Counted from the first letter of the stretch, positions 1 through 7,881 are shown. The stretch: 30,128 nucleotides of DNA from Anaerolineae bacterium (GCA_016783285.1 JADHWW010000116.1:1-30128), one strand, 5' to 3'. Notes: generated by a model from the sequence alone, not told the origin. Translations and numbers: made by a program.

Positions 1-162
1 GTCAGGAATCAGGTCAATGGGGCTGAAGGCGTACCCCACCACGAGGGCGGCGAACAGCCGTGCGTACCAGGGCGTTCTGGGATCTTTGTAGGCCAAATAG
101 AGGGCATAGGTCTCCGTCTGGAGTTGCCTGGCTCGTTGCTTCCACAACTCAACGGCTGTCAT
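1..162 (-). CDS. DUF1232 (YkvA-like) membrane protein, N-terminal part
   Basis: Only the first 54 codons are in the window; the gene runs off the left edge. The start ATG is at 160-162, just after the upstream ATPase gene stops at 165, behind a strong GGGAGGAGAGG ribosome site. The visible protein has a basic amphipathic start, a [12 protein letters not shown] stretch, a hydrophobic segment, and ends in FSPIDLIPD. That last motif is the hallmark of the DUF1232/YkvA family of small membrane proteins of unknown role. It is the last visible gene of the TetR-permease-ATPase unit. A functional link to the exporter is inferred from position only. Confidence 0.85.
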   Translation of the reverse strand, partial: MTAVELWKQRARQLQTETYALYLAYKDPRTPWYARLFAALVVGYAFSPIDLIPD

Positions 163-164
163 TT

Positions 165-1100
165 TTACCTCTCCTCCCGATGCTTGCGAATCAGCGAGAT
201 AAACGCCTCCTCCATCCGTGGGCGGGTCTGGCGCAGTCCCTGCACGACGATTCCTGCCCTGCTCAGTGTTTCCTGGATGGCTGGCGCGCGCCGTGCGGCA
301 TCGTCCGCGAATACGTGCAGCAAGTCGCCGTAGGTCTGCACCTCCAGCACGCCAGGGAGGTTCTCGATGATCCGGCTCGCCTCCCGCAGCCGGTCGGGCC
401 GCAGTTCCAGCAACTCTCCCTCCACCAGCCCCTTGATGTGCGCCGGTGTGTCGCAGACTATGACGCTGCCCTCGAACATCAGCGCCACCCGCGAGCAGCG
501 CTCCGCCTCGTCCATGTAGGGTGTGCTGACAAAGAGCGTCGCCCCCGCCAGGTGAAGTTCGGTCAGGATGTCCCAGAACTCTCGCCGCGAGACCGGGTCC
601 ACGCCGGTGGTCGGCTCGTCCAGGAAGATGATCTCTGGCCGGTGGATCAGAGTACAGGCCAGGGCCAGTTTTTTCTGCATGCCGCCCGAAAGATGAGCCG
701 CTCGTCGCTTTTGAAACTCGGTCAAGCGGGCGAACTTTAACAAACGGGCGATGCGCTCCTCTCGCTCCCGCCGTCCGACCTGGAAGATGTCGGCGAAAAA
801 GACCAGGTTCTCCAGCACCGTCAAATCGCCGTAGAGGGAGAACTGTTGTGCCATGTAGCCGATGCGCGTCTTGATCTCCTCCGGTTCCTTCACCGTATCG
901 AATCCCGCGACACGGGCGCTGCCCTCAGTGGGGTCCATAATCGCGCACAACATGCGAATCGTCGTCGTCTTGCCCGCCCCATCCGGCCCCAGCAGGCCGA
1001 ATATCTCGCCGCGTTGTATATCCAGGTCAAGCCCGTCCACGGCGGTGACGTTTTTGAACCGCTTTGTCAGATTGTGTGTCTCAATGACCCATTCGTCCAT
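165..1100 (-). CDS. ABC-2 exporter ATP-binding protein, YbhF N-half type
   Basis: A 311-residue ATPase that should power the permease encoded just upstream (6-bp gap). Walker A is GPDGAGKT at residues 38-45, the signature is LSGGM at 137-141, and Walker B is IIFLDEP ending near residue 163. The switch (H-loop) histidine is replaced by proline: the sequence reads STPYMDEAE with P194 where canonical proteins have STHYMDEAE. The GPDGAGKT Walker A and the lost histidine both match, from memory, the N-terminal half of E. coli YbhF. The C-terminal about 90 residues match the DrrA/YbhF accessory region and closely resemble the ATPase at 6292-7272 (shared [12 protein letters not shown] and [11 protein letters not shown]). 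It is probably a recent duplicate. The substrate is unknown; drug or lipid export is typical of the family. Confidence 0.93.
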   Translation of the reverse strand: MDEWVIETHNLTKRFKNVTAVDGLDLDIQRGEIFGLLGPDGAGKTTTIRMLCAIMDPTEGSARVAGFDTVKEPEEIKTRIGYMAQQFSLYGDLTVLENLVFFADIFQVGRREREERIARLLKFARLTEFQKRRAAHLSGGMQKKLALACTLIHRPEIIFLDEPTTGVDPVSRREFWDILTELHLAGATLFVSTPYMDEAERCSRVALMFEGSVIVCDTPAHIKGLVEGELLELRPDRLREASRIIENLPGVLEVQTYGDLLHVFADDAARRAPAIQETLSRAGIVVQGLRQTRPRMEEAFISLIRKHREER

Positions 1101-1106
1101 TCGTTT

Positions 1107-2228
1107 TCATTCCAACTGCTTGCGGAACCTGGTGGCCGCCAGTAGCATGATCGCCACGCCAAAGATGACCATCGCTACCACTTCCTGGAACAATATCTGC
1201 AATCCCACACCCTTGAGGATAATGCCTCGAATGATGACAAGCATGTAACGCAACGGCACCACATAGGTGATGGCTTGCAGCCAGCCAGGCATGGCCTCGA
1301 TGGGAAAGAAGAATCCTCCCAGAAAGATAGATAGAAACATTGTCAGAAATGCCAGCAACATTGCCTCCTGCTGCGTGTTGGCCACGCTGGAGATAAAGAT
1401 GCCAATGCCCAGCGACGTGATCACGAACAGGGCCGAAAGCCCCAGCAGCAACCCCAGGCTGCCCCGAATCGGCACGCCGAACCAAAAGACGCCGATGGCC
1501 AGCACCTCCAGCACGTCGAAGAAAGCAACGAACACGTAGGGAGTGACCTTGGCGACGATCAGCTCTAGCGGCTTGATCGGTGTCACGATCAATTGCTCAA
1601 TGGTGCCCTGCTCCCGCTCGCGCACGATGGACAGCGCGGTGAAAAGACACGTCATAAAGTAGAGAATCAAGCCCATGATGCCGGGGATCATAAAGTTGGC
1701 GCTTTTCATCTCCGGGTTGTACCACACGCGCGGACGTACCTGCACGCCGGGCATATCGTCGGGGTCAATCCCCATTGCCTGCTCGATAATACGCATCGAA
1801 TAGGCCTGCCCGACCGATTGCGAGGCGGCTAAGACGGTGCTGGCCACGCTGGGGTCGGAACCGTCAATGACGAAGGCGACCTGCACCTGCTCCCCACGAT
1901 TCAGTGCCTCCCCGTATCCCGGTGGGATAATCACGCCCGATCTCACCTGACCGCGATCTACCAGATACTCCATTTGCTGCTCCGATTCGACGTAGTGAAC
2001 GATATCAAAGTAGTTGGATGCCCGGTAAGCCTCAATCAACTCGCGGCTAGCCATCGTTTTGTCCCCATCCAAGACGGCAGTGCGCAGGTGTTCGATGTTC
2101 GTGGTGGCCGCGTATCCCATAAACACGAGCTCGACAATGGGTATGATGAACATCACCCCCAACGTGCGTGGGTCACGGAAGATGTGCAGGAATTCCTTGC
2201 GGATGAGCGCGAGGGTGCGCATGACCAT
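1107..2228 (-). CDS. ABC-2 type exporter permease (YbhS/YbhR-like)
   Basis: A 373-residue integral membrane protein. The N-terminus carries the RKEFLHIFRDPRTL motif of this family, then a first membrane segment (about residues 22-42), a large extracytoplasmic domain to about residue 170, and five more hydrophobic segments. The cytoplasmic loop holds REREQGTIEQL followed by PIKPLELIVAK, the coupling element of ABC-2 permeases. ATG at 2228 is preferred over the in-frame ATG six bases later because AAGGAGG lies 8 bases upstream. The gene lies between tetR (4-bp gap) and its partner ATPase (6-bp gap), so all are one transcript. A dimer with two ATPase subunits is expected from the family. Confidence 0.92.
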   Translation of the reverse strand: MVMRTLALIRKEFLHIFRDPRTLGVMFIIPIVELVFMGYAATTNIEHLRTAVLDGDKTMASRELIEAYRASNYFDIVHYVESEQQMEYLVDRGQVRSGVIIPPGYGEALNRGEQVQVAFVIDGSDPSVASTVLAASQSVGQAYSMRIIEQAMGIDPDDMPGVQVRPRVWYNPEMKSANFMIPGIMGLILYFMTCLFTALSIVREREQGTIEQLIVTPIKPLELIVAKVTPYVFVAFFDVLEVLAIGVFWFGVPIRGSLGLLLGLSALFVITSLGIGIFISSVANTQQEAMLLAFLTMFLSIFLGGFFFPIEAMPGWLQAITYVVPLRYMLVIIRGIILKGVGLQILFQEVVAMVIFGVAIMLLAATRFRKQLE

Positions 2229-2232
2229 CGTC

Positions 2233-2853
2233 TCACCCTCCTTCTCTGGGGCTCAGGCCGTCGAAGACGAGTGTGGCCAGGACCTCCGGCACGTCATCCC
2301 ATCCCGACTGGAGCGGTTCGTCGCCCAGGATGCGCAAGACGAGCAGACCGACGAACATGCCCTGTATGGCACGCACTGTCAGTGGCACATCCACCGGCCG
2401 CATACGCCCCAACTCGATTTGCGCCCGTACGTATTGCTCTATCATCGTCGCGACTCGCAGTACATACTGCCGGCGAAAACGCTCGCGCAACTCTGAGTCG
2501 ACCAACACCTCCGGCAAGATAGCCTGAAGCATCTCCTGGCCTTGCTGGATGCGTCCCATGCGGTGGCGGAAGGCAGCGACGAAGGAATCGCGGACATTGC
2601 CTTGCAGCGCCTCCACCAGTTCCTTATCCAAGGACTCCAACTCGGCCAGGCGGGTCATGATGCCGATCACCAGGTCGGACTTGCTGGCGAAGTAGTTGTA
2701 GATGGTGCCCTCGGCTATGTCGGCGGTTCTGGCAATCTCCTTGGTGCTGGCATGGTGAAATCCCTTCTCGGCGAATACTTTAGCGGCGGCGTCGAGAATC
2801 TGGTTGCGCCGCGCTGCAATCAGTTGTTGTCGTATCGGGTCTTGAGCAGACAT
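2233..2853 (-). CDS. TetR-family transcriptional regulator of the ABC exporter
   Basis: A 206-residue repressor. The N-terminal TetR DNA-binding domain is complete: RNQILDAAAKVFAEKGF (about 16-32), then the helix-turn-helix with STKEIARTADIAEGTIYNYF and the usual KSDLV. The rest is a helical ligand and dimerisation domain without an identifiable ligand signature. ATG at 2853 follows AGGAGG with good spacing. The gene is first in a unit with a permease and an ATPase, a layout typical of drug-responsive exporters. Two near-identical TGAGTnnnnACTCA palindromes between its promoter and its start strongly suggest that it represses its own unit. The inducer cannot be read from the sequence. Confidence 0.95.
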   Translation of the reverse strand: MSAQDPIRQQLIAARRNQILDAAAKVFAEKGFHHASTKEIARTADIAEGTIYNYFASKSDLVIGIMTRLAELESLDKELVEALQGNVRDSFVAAFRHRMGRIQQGQEMLQAILPEVLVDSELRERFRRQYVLRVATMIEQYVRAQIELGRMRPVDVPLTVRAIQGMFVGLLVLRILGDEPLQSGWDDVPEVLATLVFDGLSPREGG

Positions 2854-2870
2854 GCACCCCTCCTCTTGAC

Positions 2871-2904
2871 TGAGTTATCACTCATTTGTGTGAGTAGTCA
2901 CTCA
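2871..2904. promoter_or_regulatory. Tandem TetR-type operators (two TGAGTnnnnACTCA sites)
   Basis: Two palindromes with the same half-sites occur at 2871-2884 (centre TATC) and 2891-2904 (centre AGTC), their centres 20 bp apart, about two helical turns. They start beside the -10 box at 2910-2915 and cover the predicted transcription start and the 5' leader of tetR. This is the normal arrangement for cooperative autorepression by a TetR protein. That the tetR product at 2233-2853 binds here is inferred from position. Confidence 0.75.
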
Positions 2905-2909
2905 ACACT

Positions 2910-2938
2910 ATTGTACCCCAAGGAGGAGGGATTGCCAA
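2910..2938 (-). promoter_or_regulatory. Promoter of the tetR-permease-ATPase-DUF1232 unit
   Basis: Read on the minus strand: -35 TTGGCA (2933-2938), 17-bp spacer, -10 TACAAT (2910-2915). The predicted start of transcription is near 2903, inside the first operator palindrome. Confidence 0.75.
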
Positions 2939-3001
2939 GATGGTGAATTTTTGAAATGGTTCAGAGCCTTTGTGCGCGTTGTGCATTTGTCGCCTGACAC
3001 A

Positions 3002-3943
3002 TCAGCGCATGCAGGCGATGAATACATCTTCCAAAGAAGGCTCAATGATTGCCATATTACCGGGCTCGACGCCGGCCTGGCGAAGCTCGGCAGCGATGGC
3101 TTCCTTATGTTGTTTCATCTTGGGGGCGACGACGTGCACCAACGCGCCGTACATTGCCACTTCTTCGAGTGGCAACCGGCCGGACTCACGGGCGGCCCGC
3201 AAGATCTTGACAGCTTTGGGCGTGTCCGTGGGGGCGATTTCCAGCACCTGACCGCGCATCACGTCCCGTTTGATCTCTTCCGGCGAGCCGCAGGCAATCA
3301 GCTTGCCTCGCTGGATGAAGGCCAGCCGGTGGCAGTGCTCGGCCTCGTCCATGTAGTGAGTGGTGACGAACACCGTGATCTCCTCGGCGACCAGTTTGTA
3401 GAGCAGATTCCAGAAGGCTCGCCGGGAAACGGGGTCTATGCCCGCGGTGGGTTCGTCAAGGAAGAGCAACGCCGGTCGGTGGAGGATGGCGGCACTGAGC
3501 GCCAGACGCTGCCGCCAGCCCCCTGAGAGGTCTTTGGTGCGTGTCCGTTCGTGGCTCTCTAGGCCGGCTCTGTGGATCGCGTCCTGGATGCGCTCTTTCA
3601 ATAAATCGTTTTCCAGACCATACGCCCGGCCGTAGAATTGAAGGTTCTGGAGCACCGTCAAATCGTTGTACAGACTGAAGCGTTGCGACATGTAGCCGAC
3701 ACGAGGCCGAATTCTTTCTGGGTGTTCGGCCATCGGCACGCCCAGGACTTCTACTGTCCCTGCGGTGGGTCGCAGCAATCCGAGTATCATGCGGATGGTG
3801 GTGGTCTTGCCGGAGCCGTTGGGTCCCAGAAGGCCAAAGATCTCCCCGCGCCGGACGTCGAGGTCGATCCCGGCCACGGCGGTGAAGTCGCCGAAGCGTT
3901 TGGTCAGGCTGCGGGTTATGATGGCGGAGTTGCTAGTTTGCAT
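3002..3943 (-). CDS. ABC-2 exporter ATP-binding protein, YbhF C-half type
   Basis: A 313-residue ATPase with all catalytic motifs: Walker A GPNGSGKT (40-47), a Q-loop glutamine in GYMSQRFSLY, signature LSGGW (139-143), Walker B ALLFLDEP with E164, and an intact switch histidine H196 in TTHYMDEAEHC. It differs from the ATPases at 165 and 6292, which have GPDGAGKT and a proline in place of the histidine. It may therefore supply the catalytically competent half of a mixed ATPase dimer. It is the last gene of unit A, 14 bp after the permease stop. The ATG at 3943 has only a weak GAGAAC upstream, so translation may be coupled to the permease. The C-terminal tail ends in LEDVFIACMR, typical of the family. 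Confidence 0.93.
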   Translation of the reverse strand: MQTSNSAIITRSLTKRFGDFTAVAGIDLDVRRGEIFGLLGPNGSGKTTTIRMILGLLRPTAGTVEVLGVPMAEHPERIRPRVGYMSQRFSLYNDLTVLQNLQFYGRAYGLENDLLKERIQDAIHRAGLESHERTRTKDLSGGWRQRLALSAAILHRPALLFLDEPTAGIDPVSRRAFWNLLYKLVAEEITVFVTTHYMDEAEHCHRLAFIQRGKLIACGSPEEIKRDVMRGQVLEIAPTDTPKAVKILRAARESGRLPLEEVAMYGALVHVVAPKMKQHKEAIAAELRQAGVEPGNMAIIEPSLEDVFIACMR

Positions 3944-3957
3944 TTCGTGTTCTCACA

Positions 3958-5082
3958 TTAATCTAACGCCCGGCGCACGTAGCGCAGCGAGAACGTGCCG
4001 ATCACCAGACCCAGGACTGCCAGCGCCAGGACGTTGGGCCACAGTATTTCCATGCCGGCCCCTTTGAGCAAGATCCCCCGCATAATGGTCAACCAGTGAT
4101 AGGCGGGGACCAGGTTGGCCACGTACTGTATGATCTGAGGCATCGATTCGACAGGGGCGGCGTATCCGGTGAACATGAAATCCGCCATGCCGATCATCAT
4201 GACCAACAGGAATGCCTGGTGTTGGGTGCGTGATATGACCGAGATGACCATTCCTTTGCCCAACTCGACCAGCAGGTATCCAAAGGCCAGGATGAGCAGC
4301 AAGGCCAGCGAACCCCGGACGGGGACGCCAAAGGCCAGGTGCACCATGCCGAGCATGAGCACGAAATCAAAGAGACCCACCAGAACGACCGGGATGGATT
4401 TGCCAATGATGATCTCTAGCGAGGAGAAGGGCATGACCAGCAGTTGCTCCAACGTGCCTAACTCGCGCTCGCGAGAAAAGGAGAGCGCGGCGAAGAGGAG
4501 CACGGTGAATTCCAACATCAAGCCGAGTTCGGCGGGGATGGTATATAGCGCCTCACTGAGAGCCTCGTTGAACCACACCCGCAGGCTGGGGTTAAAACCG
4601 GCGAAGTTCTCTGGCCTCAACCCCAAGCGACGCAGCGTGATGCGTTCCCCCATATCCCTGGTGACCCCTTCGATGGCCCGAAGAGCGGCCGTCGCCGGGA
4701 TGCTCTCGGCCCCGTTGAGCAAAATCGCCAGGGTGGGGCGGCCTGTGAATGATGCTATCTCGTTGTCAAAGTCGGGCGGAATGATCACGGCTGCGTTGAT
4801 CTGGCCGCGGTCGAGGGCATCCTGGATGGTCTCCATATCAGGAGCCTGCGCCTCGAGTGTGAAGGTGCCCGTGTTTTCCAGGGCGGTGACCACGGCCCGA
4901 CTGGCAGCGCTTTGGTCCTGGTCCAGCACCATGAGCGGCAGGTTCGTGATTGGGCGGGAGGTCGCCCAGCCGACGAGCAACAACTCCATTATACCGCCGA
5001 ACAGCATGAAGGCCGGCATCCACCAATCGTTGATGAGGTGGACGAACTCCTTGATCACAAGAGACCAGATGCGCTTGAACAT
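3958..5082 (-). CDS. ABC-2 type exporter permease (YbhR/YbhS-like)
   Basis: A 374-residue membrane protein with the family layout. It has an N-terminal KEFVHLINDWWMP segment leading into the first membrane helix, an extracytoplasmic domain (about 45-175) with VLDQDQSAASRAVV, then RERELGTLEQLLVMP and five hydrophobic segments. ATG at 5082 follows a modest GAGAG site. It is the second permease of unit A, separated from the preceding permease by 77 bp that carry a short tandem repeat. Two different permeases of equal size in one unit suggest a heterodimeric channel, as in E. coli YbhS/YbhR. The substrate is unknown. Confidence 0.92.
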   Translation of the reverse strand: MFKRIWSLVIKEFVHLINDWWMPAFMLFGGIMELLLVGWATSRPITNLPLMVLDQDQSAASRAVVTALENTGTFTLEAQAPDMETIQDALDRGQINAAVIIPPDFDNEIASFTGRPTLAILLNGAESIPATAALRAIEGVTRDMGERITLRRLGLRPENFAGFNPSLRVWFNEALSEALYTIPAELGLMLEFTVLLFAALSFSRERELGTLEQLLVMPFSSLEIIIGKSIPVVLVGLFDFVLMLGMVHLAFGVPVRGSLALLLILAFGYLLVELGKGMVISVISRTQHQAFLLVMMIGMADFMFTGYAAPVESMPQIIQYVANLVPAYHWLTIMRGILLKGAGMEILWPNVLALAVLGLVIGTFSLRYVRRALD

Positions 5083-5097
5083 AATTTCTCTCGAAAG

Positions 5098-5121
5098 TAC
5101 GAATCTACGAATCTACGAATC
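5098..5121. repeat. Three tandem copies of TACGAATC
   Basis: Three exact 8-bp units in the 77-bp gap between the two permease genes. They lie upstream of the second permease's ribosome site. No protein or stem-loop explains them. Such short tandem filler may be a genome-wide intergenic motif in this organism (inference). Confidence 0.8.
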
Positions 5122-5159
5122 AGCGAAATTGCTTTACCGCTTCGCATTTGCCGGCTCGC

Positions 5160-6290
5160 TCATCCCAACTTCTTCCTGAAGAAAAGCACCCCGACTGCTG
5201 TAAACCCGATTCCCAGCCCTAACATCATCACGCCGTAGGGCCAGAGCACATCCAACCCTACGGCGGGAAGGAACACCCCCCGGGTGATGATGGCGTAGTG
5301 AGTTCCTGGTAGGACCAGGGCTTCTATGCGCATAATTTCCGGCATGGAGGCGATGGGGAAGAATATCCCGGTCAGGAAGAAGCCAGGGAAAAAGATGACC
5401 AGGAAGGAGAGCGCCAGTGCGGCCGGCTGGGTGCGGATGAACACGCCGATGATCATCCCCATGCTGAGTATCGCGAACAGGAAAACTGCCGAGAGCAGGA
5501 AAAACAGGGGGAAGCTGCCGTTAAAGGGAATGTGGAACGTAACCATGGCGATTACGGGAATCACAATCACGTTGATCAAGCCGACGATGATGTAGGGGAT
5601 TATCTTCCCCAGCAGAAGTTCGGCGCGTCCCACCGGTGTGGCCATCACCTGCTCCAGCGTGCCGTGTTCGCGCTCGTGGGCCAGTGTCAGGGCGACAGAC
5701 AGAGCCGGAAAGCCGAGCATCATGGAGATTAAACCGGGTATCATATCCACCCTGGGTTTCAGGCCGGGGTTGTACAGGGTGCGCACGCGCAGATCAATCG
5801 GTTGTAGGGATAAGGCTTGTCCTTGTCCTCCTATCTGAGCAGCGAGCAACTCACCGACGAACGCATCGGCTCGCCCCCCAATCTGGTCTAAGGCAAAGCC
5901 ACCGCTTGCCGGTTCCGTCCCGTCAATGATGATTTGAAGGGGCATCCCGCGCAGGGACAACAGGTCGTGTTCAAAAGCCGGGTTGATTACCAGGGCGGCC
6001 TTGATTTCACCGCGCATGAGCAGGTCGTTAACTTCATCCAGAGTGTCCACGTAGGTTTGCAGGTCCAGGTCCTCGCCCTCCGTGATCCGCTGGACGAAAG
6101 CGCGGGAAGTCGAGCTACGGTCGAAATCCAACACGGCGATAGGAATGTGTTCGATGTCCACCGTCAGCGCGTAGGCCATGATGAAGAGCATTGTGATAGG
6201 CGTCAGCATGACCAGTATGAAAGTCATTCGGTCGCGTATGATGTGATTGATTTCTTTGCGGATAATAGCCCGCAGGTGGCGCAGCGACAC
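5160..6290 (-). CDS. ABC-2 type exporter permease (YbhS-like)
   Basis: A 376-residue permease whose start I place at GTG 6288-6290, behind a strong GAGGAGG six bases upstream and one base after the ATPase stop codon at 6292-6294. A longer frame begins 51 bases earlier at 6341, but it would overlap the ATPase gene by 50 bases and adds a stretch unlike the family. The chosen length also matches the 373- and 374-residue paralogues. Features in order: RKEINHIIRDRMTF and a first membrane helix, an extracytoplasmic domain with VLDFDRSSTSRAFV and a predicted NPGLKPRVDMIPG segment, REHGTLEQVMATPVGRAELLLGK, then five hydrophobic helices. It is tightly coupled to the ATPase at 6292-7272. Confidence 0.92.
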   Translation of the reverse strand: MSLRHLRAIIRKEINHIIRDRMTFILVMLTPITMLFIMAYALTVDIEHIPIAVLDFDRSSTSRAFVQRITEGEDLDLQTYVDTLDEVNDLLMRGEIKAALVINPAFEHDLLSLRGMPLQIIIDGTEPASGGFALDQIGGRADAFVGELLAAQIGGQGQALSLQPIDLRVRTLYNPGLKPRVDMIPGLISMMLGFPALSVALTLAHEREHGTLEQVMATPVGRAELLLGKIIPYIIVGLINVIVIPVIAMVTFHIPFNGSFPLFFLLSAVFLFAILSMGMIIGVFIRTQPAALALSFLVIFFPGFFLTGIFFPIASMPEIMRIEALVLPGTHYAIITRGVFLPAVGLDVLWPYGVMMLGLGIGFTAVGVLFFRKKLG

Positions 6291-6291
6291 G

Positions 6292-7272
6292 TCAATCCTC
6301 CTCGGAACCAGGTTTTTTCTTGAAAACCTGGTTTCTGCCATCCTCCATACGCCGGATCAAGGAAATAAACGCTTCTTCCATACGGGCCGGGGCGTGGCGA
6401 ATCCCTCGATAGGTAACTCCCTGCTCTTCCAGGGCCGCCGCGATCTCGGGGAGACGCCTGGCGCTTGAATCGACGAGCACGTGAAGCGAGTCACCGTAGG
6501 TCTGAACTTCAAGGACGCCAGGGAGCGTTTCGATCAGAGTGTGCGCCGCCTGCCAGTCATCCGAGCGCAGTTCGATCAAATCTCCCTCGATTTGGGCTCG
6601 GATCTGGGCCGGTTCGGCACACACGACCAAACGTCCTTCGTACATCAAGCCCACCTTCGAGCAACGATCAGCCTCGTCCATGTAAGGGGTACTGACTACA
6701 ATGGTGCTCCCTCCCAGGTGTAGGTCTGTCAGGATATCCCAGAATTCTCGTCGGGAGACGGGATCTACACCGGTGGTGGGTTCATCGAGCAGCAGAATCT
6801 CCGGCTGATGAATCAGGGTACAGGCCAGGGCCAGTTTCTTCTGCATCCCGCCGGAGAGATGTGCCGCGCGGCGGTCTTTGAACTCTGTCAAGCCTGCAAA
6901 AGACAACAACCGTTCTGTACGCTCCTGCAGTTCGGTGACTTCCACGTCGTATAGTTCGGAAAAGAAGGACAGGTTCTCCAGAACAGAGAGTCCGCCATAG
7001 AGGCTGAACTGCTGCGCCATGTAGCCAATTTTGCGCTTAATCGCCTCGGCCTGGCGGGCCAGGTCATAGCCGGCCACCTGAGCCGATCCAGAGGTGATGT
7101 CCAGCAAACCGGCCAACAAGCGCAGCGTGGTTGTCTTGCCAGCCCCATCCGGCCCGACCAGTCCGAAGAGCTCCCCCGGCTGAATGGACAGATCCAGCGA
7201 GTCCACCGCCCGGGTCTTTTTGAAATCCCGCGTCAGCGCGTGAGTTTCGATAATCGGGGGGATCCCTTCCAT
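6292..7272 (-). CDS. ABC-2 exporter ATP-binding protein, YbhF N-half type
   Basis: A 326-residue ATPase. Walker A is GPDGAGKT (40-47), the signature LSGGM (139-143), and Walker B ILLLDEP. The switch histidine is again proline (P196 in STPYMDEAD). It is closely related to the ATPase at 165-1100 through the whole length, including the C-terminal [12 protein letters not shown]. It is the second gene of unit A, 12 bp after the small membrane protein, and its stop sits one base before the next permease start. No clear ribosome site precedes ATG 7272, so translation may depend on the upstream gene. It probably pairs with the intact ATPase at 3002-3943, reproducing as two proteins what YbhF holds in one chain. 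Confidence 0.93.
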   Translation of the reverse strand: MEGIPPIIETHALTRDFKKTRAVDSLDLSIQPGELFGLVGPDGAGKTTTLRLLAGLLDITSGSAQVAGYDLARQAEAIKRKIGYMAQQFSLYGGLSVLENLSFFSELYDVEVTELQERTERLLSFAGLTEFKDRRAAHLSGGMQKKLALACTLIHQPEILLLDEPTTGVDPVSRREFWDILTDLHLGGSTIVVSTPYMDEADRCSKVGLMYEGRLVVCAEPAQIRAQIEGDLIELRSDDWQAAHTLIETLPGVLEVQTYGDSLHVLVDSSARRLPEIAAALEEQGVTYRGIRHAPARMEEAFISLIRRMEDGRNQVFKKKPGSEED

Positions 7273-7284
7273 GGCTTTGGGCTT

Positions 7285-7554
7285 TTATCTCTTCGCCTTC
7301 CGGATGATCCACAGCACGATCAGTGCCCCAAGCGCCGGTTCGGTTGCCACGCCGAGCCACTTGACGGTGTTGCTGAAGCCCATAGCGGGTATGACGTACC
7401 AGTCGAGCAGGCCGATGACGACGGCAGAGATCACGGCGACCACGTAGTCGCCGGCCGTGCCCAGGGGCTTGTTCTCTTTCCAGATCAGACTGGCTATCGC
7501 GCCAATCAGCAGGCCGACCAACACCATCGCGATTAACAGAATTATGATTTGCAC
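7285..7554 (-). CDS. Small membrane protein, possibly GlsB/YeaQ-like
   Basis: An 89-residue hydrophobic protein. I place the start at GTG 7552-7554 because AAAGGAGG lies a few bases upstream; the frame is open further to 7617 but that stretch is polar and has no ribosome site. The protein has a hydrophobic N-terminus with glycines (ALVGLLIGAI-like), a polar loop with IWKENKPLGTAGDY, two more hydrophobic stretches and a basic end IIRKAKR. This pattern resembles the GlsB/YeaQ/YmgE stress-response membrane proteins, but I cannot confirm family membership by eye. It is the first clear gene of exporter unit A. Confidence 0.6.
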   Translation of the reverse strand: MQIIILLIAMVLVGLLIGAIASLIWKENKPLGTAGDYVVAVISAVVIGLLDWYVIPAMGFSNTVKWLGVATEPALGALIVLWIIRKAKR

Positions 7555-7628
7555 TTCTTGCCTCCTTTGGTGCGAATCTTCCACAACTCGAAAAAGGCCA
7601 GGCAGAACGCAGCCCACCCGGGGAGATA

Positions 7629-7742
7629 CTAGCCATGACCACCCTGGATCATCCCAATGACAGATGGAAGGGCAAAGCCAAAAAATAGTGCCACGGAATG
7701 GAGCAAATCGCTATGGTTCAGCCTCCCTATTTGTTTCGGCAT
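7629..7742 (-). CDS. Possible 37-residue hydrophobic leader peptide
   Basis: Inside the roughly 240-base leader of exporter unit A, an ATG at 7742 opens 37 codons ending in TAG at 7629-7631. The peptide has a polar start (MPKQIGRLNHSD) and one hydrophobic run, VALFFGFALPSVIGMI, long enough to cross a membrane. There is no Shine-Dalgarno site, and the frame could be chance. Small membrane peptides next to exporters are known, so it is listed at low confidence. Confidence 0.2.
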   Translation of the reverse strand: MPKQIGRLNHSDLLHSVALFFGFALPSVIGMIQGGHG

Positions 7743-7775
7743 GGCGGCGAGAGTGACACGTTTGCCTTCGACACT

Positions 7776-7793
7776 AAACTGACCGGTCAGTTT
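7776..7793. promoter_or_regulatory. Perfect 18-bp palindromic operator AAACTGACCGGTCAGTTT
   Basis: A perfect dyad lying 5 bp downstream of the -10 box at 7799-7804, across the predicted start of transcription of exporter unit A. The size and TGACCGGTCA core are typical of TetR-family operators. The half-site differs from the TGAGT sites before the local tetR gene, so a different regulator may act here. Confidence 0.75.
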
Positions 7794-7798
7794 GGTAG

Positions 7799-7827
7799 AT
7801 TGTATATCTCAAGATTGTGGTTGTCAA
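7799..7827 (-). promoter_or_regulatory. Promoter of ABC exporter unit A
   Basis: Read on the minus strand: -35 TTGACA (7822-7827, consensus), 17-bp spacer, -10 TACAAT (7799-7804). Transcription would start near 7792, within the palindrome, and run left through a leader of about 240 bases to the GTG at 7554. The rest of the 7555-7935 gap holds only the palindrome, the possible leader peptide and the degV terminator. Confidence 0.8.
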
Positions 7828-7881
7828 GGGGCATTTCTCCTGGTGATTACCCACATCCGACAAGGCATAGCGAATAACGAG

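Noticed and set aside
6291..6341. N-terminal 17-residue extension of the permease at 5160
   Set aside because: It would overlap the ATPase gene by 50 bases. A strong GAGGAGG precedes GTG 6290, and the shorter length fits the paralogues.
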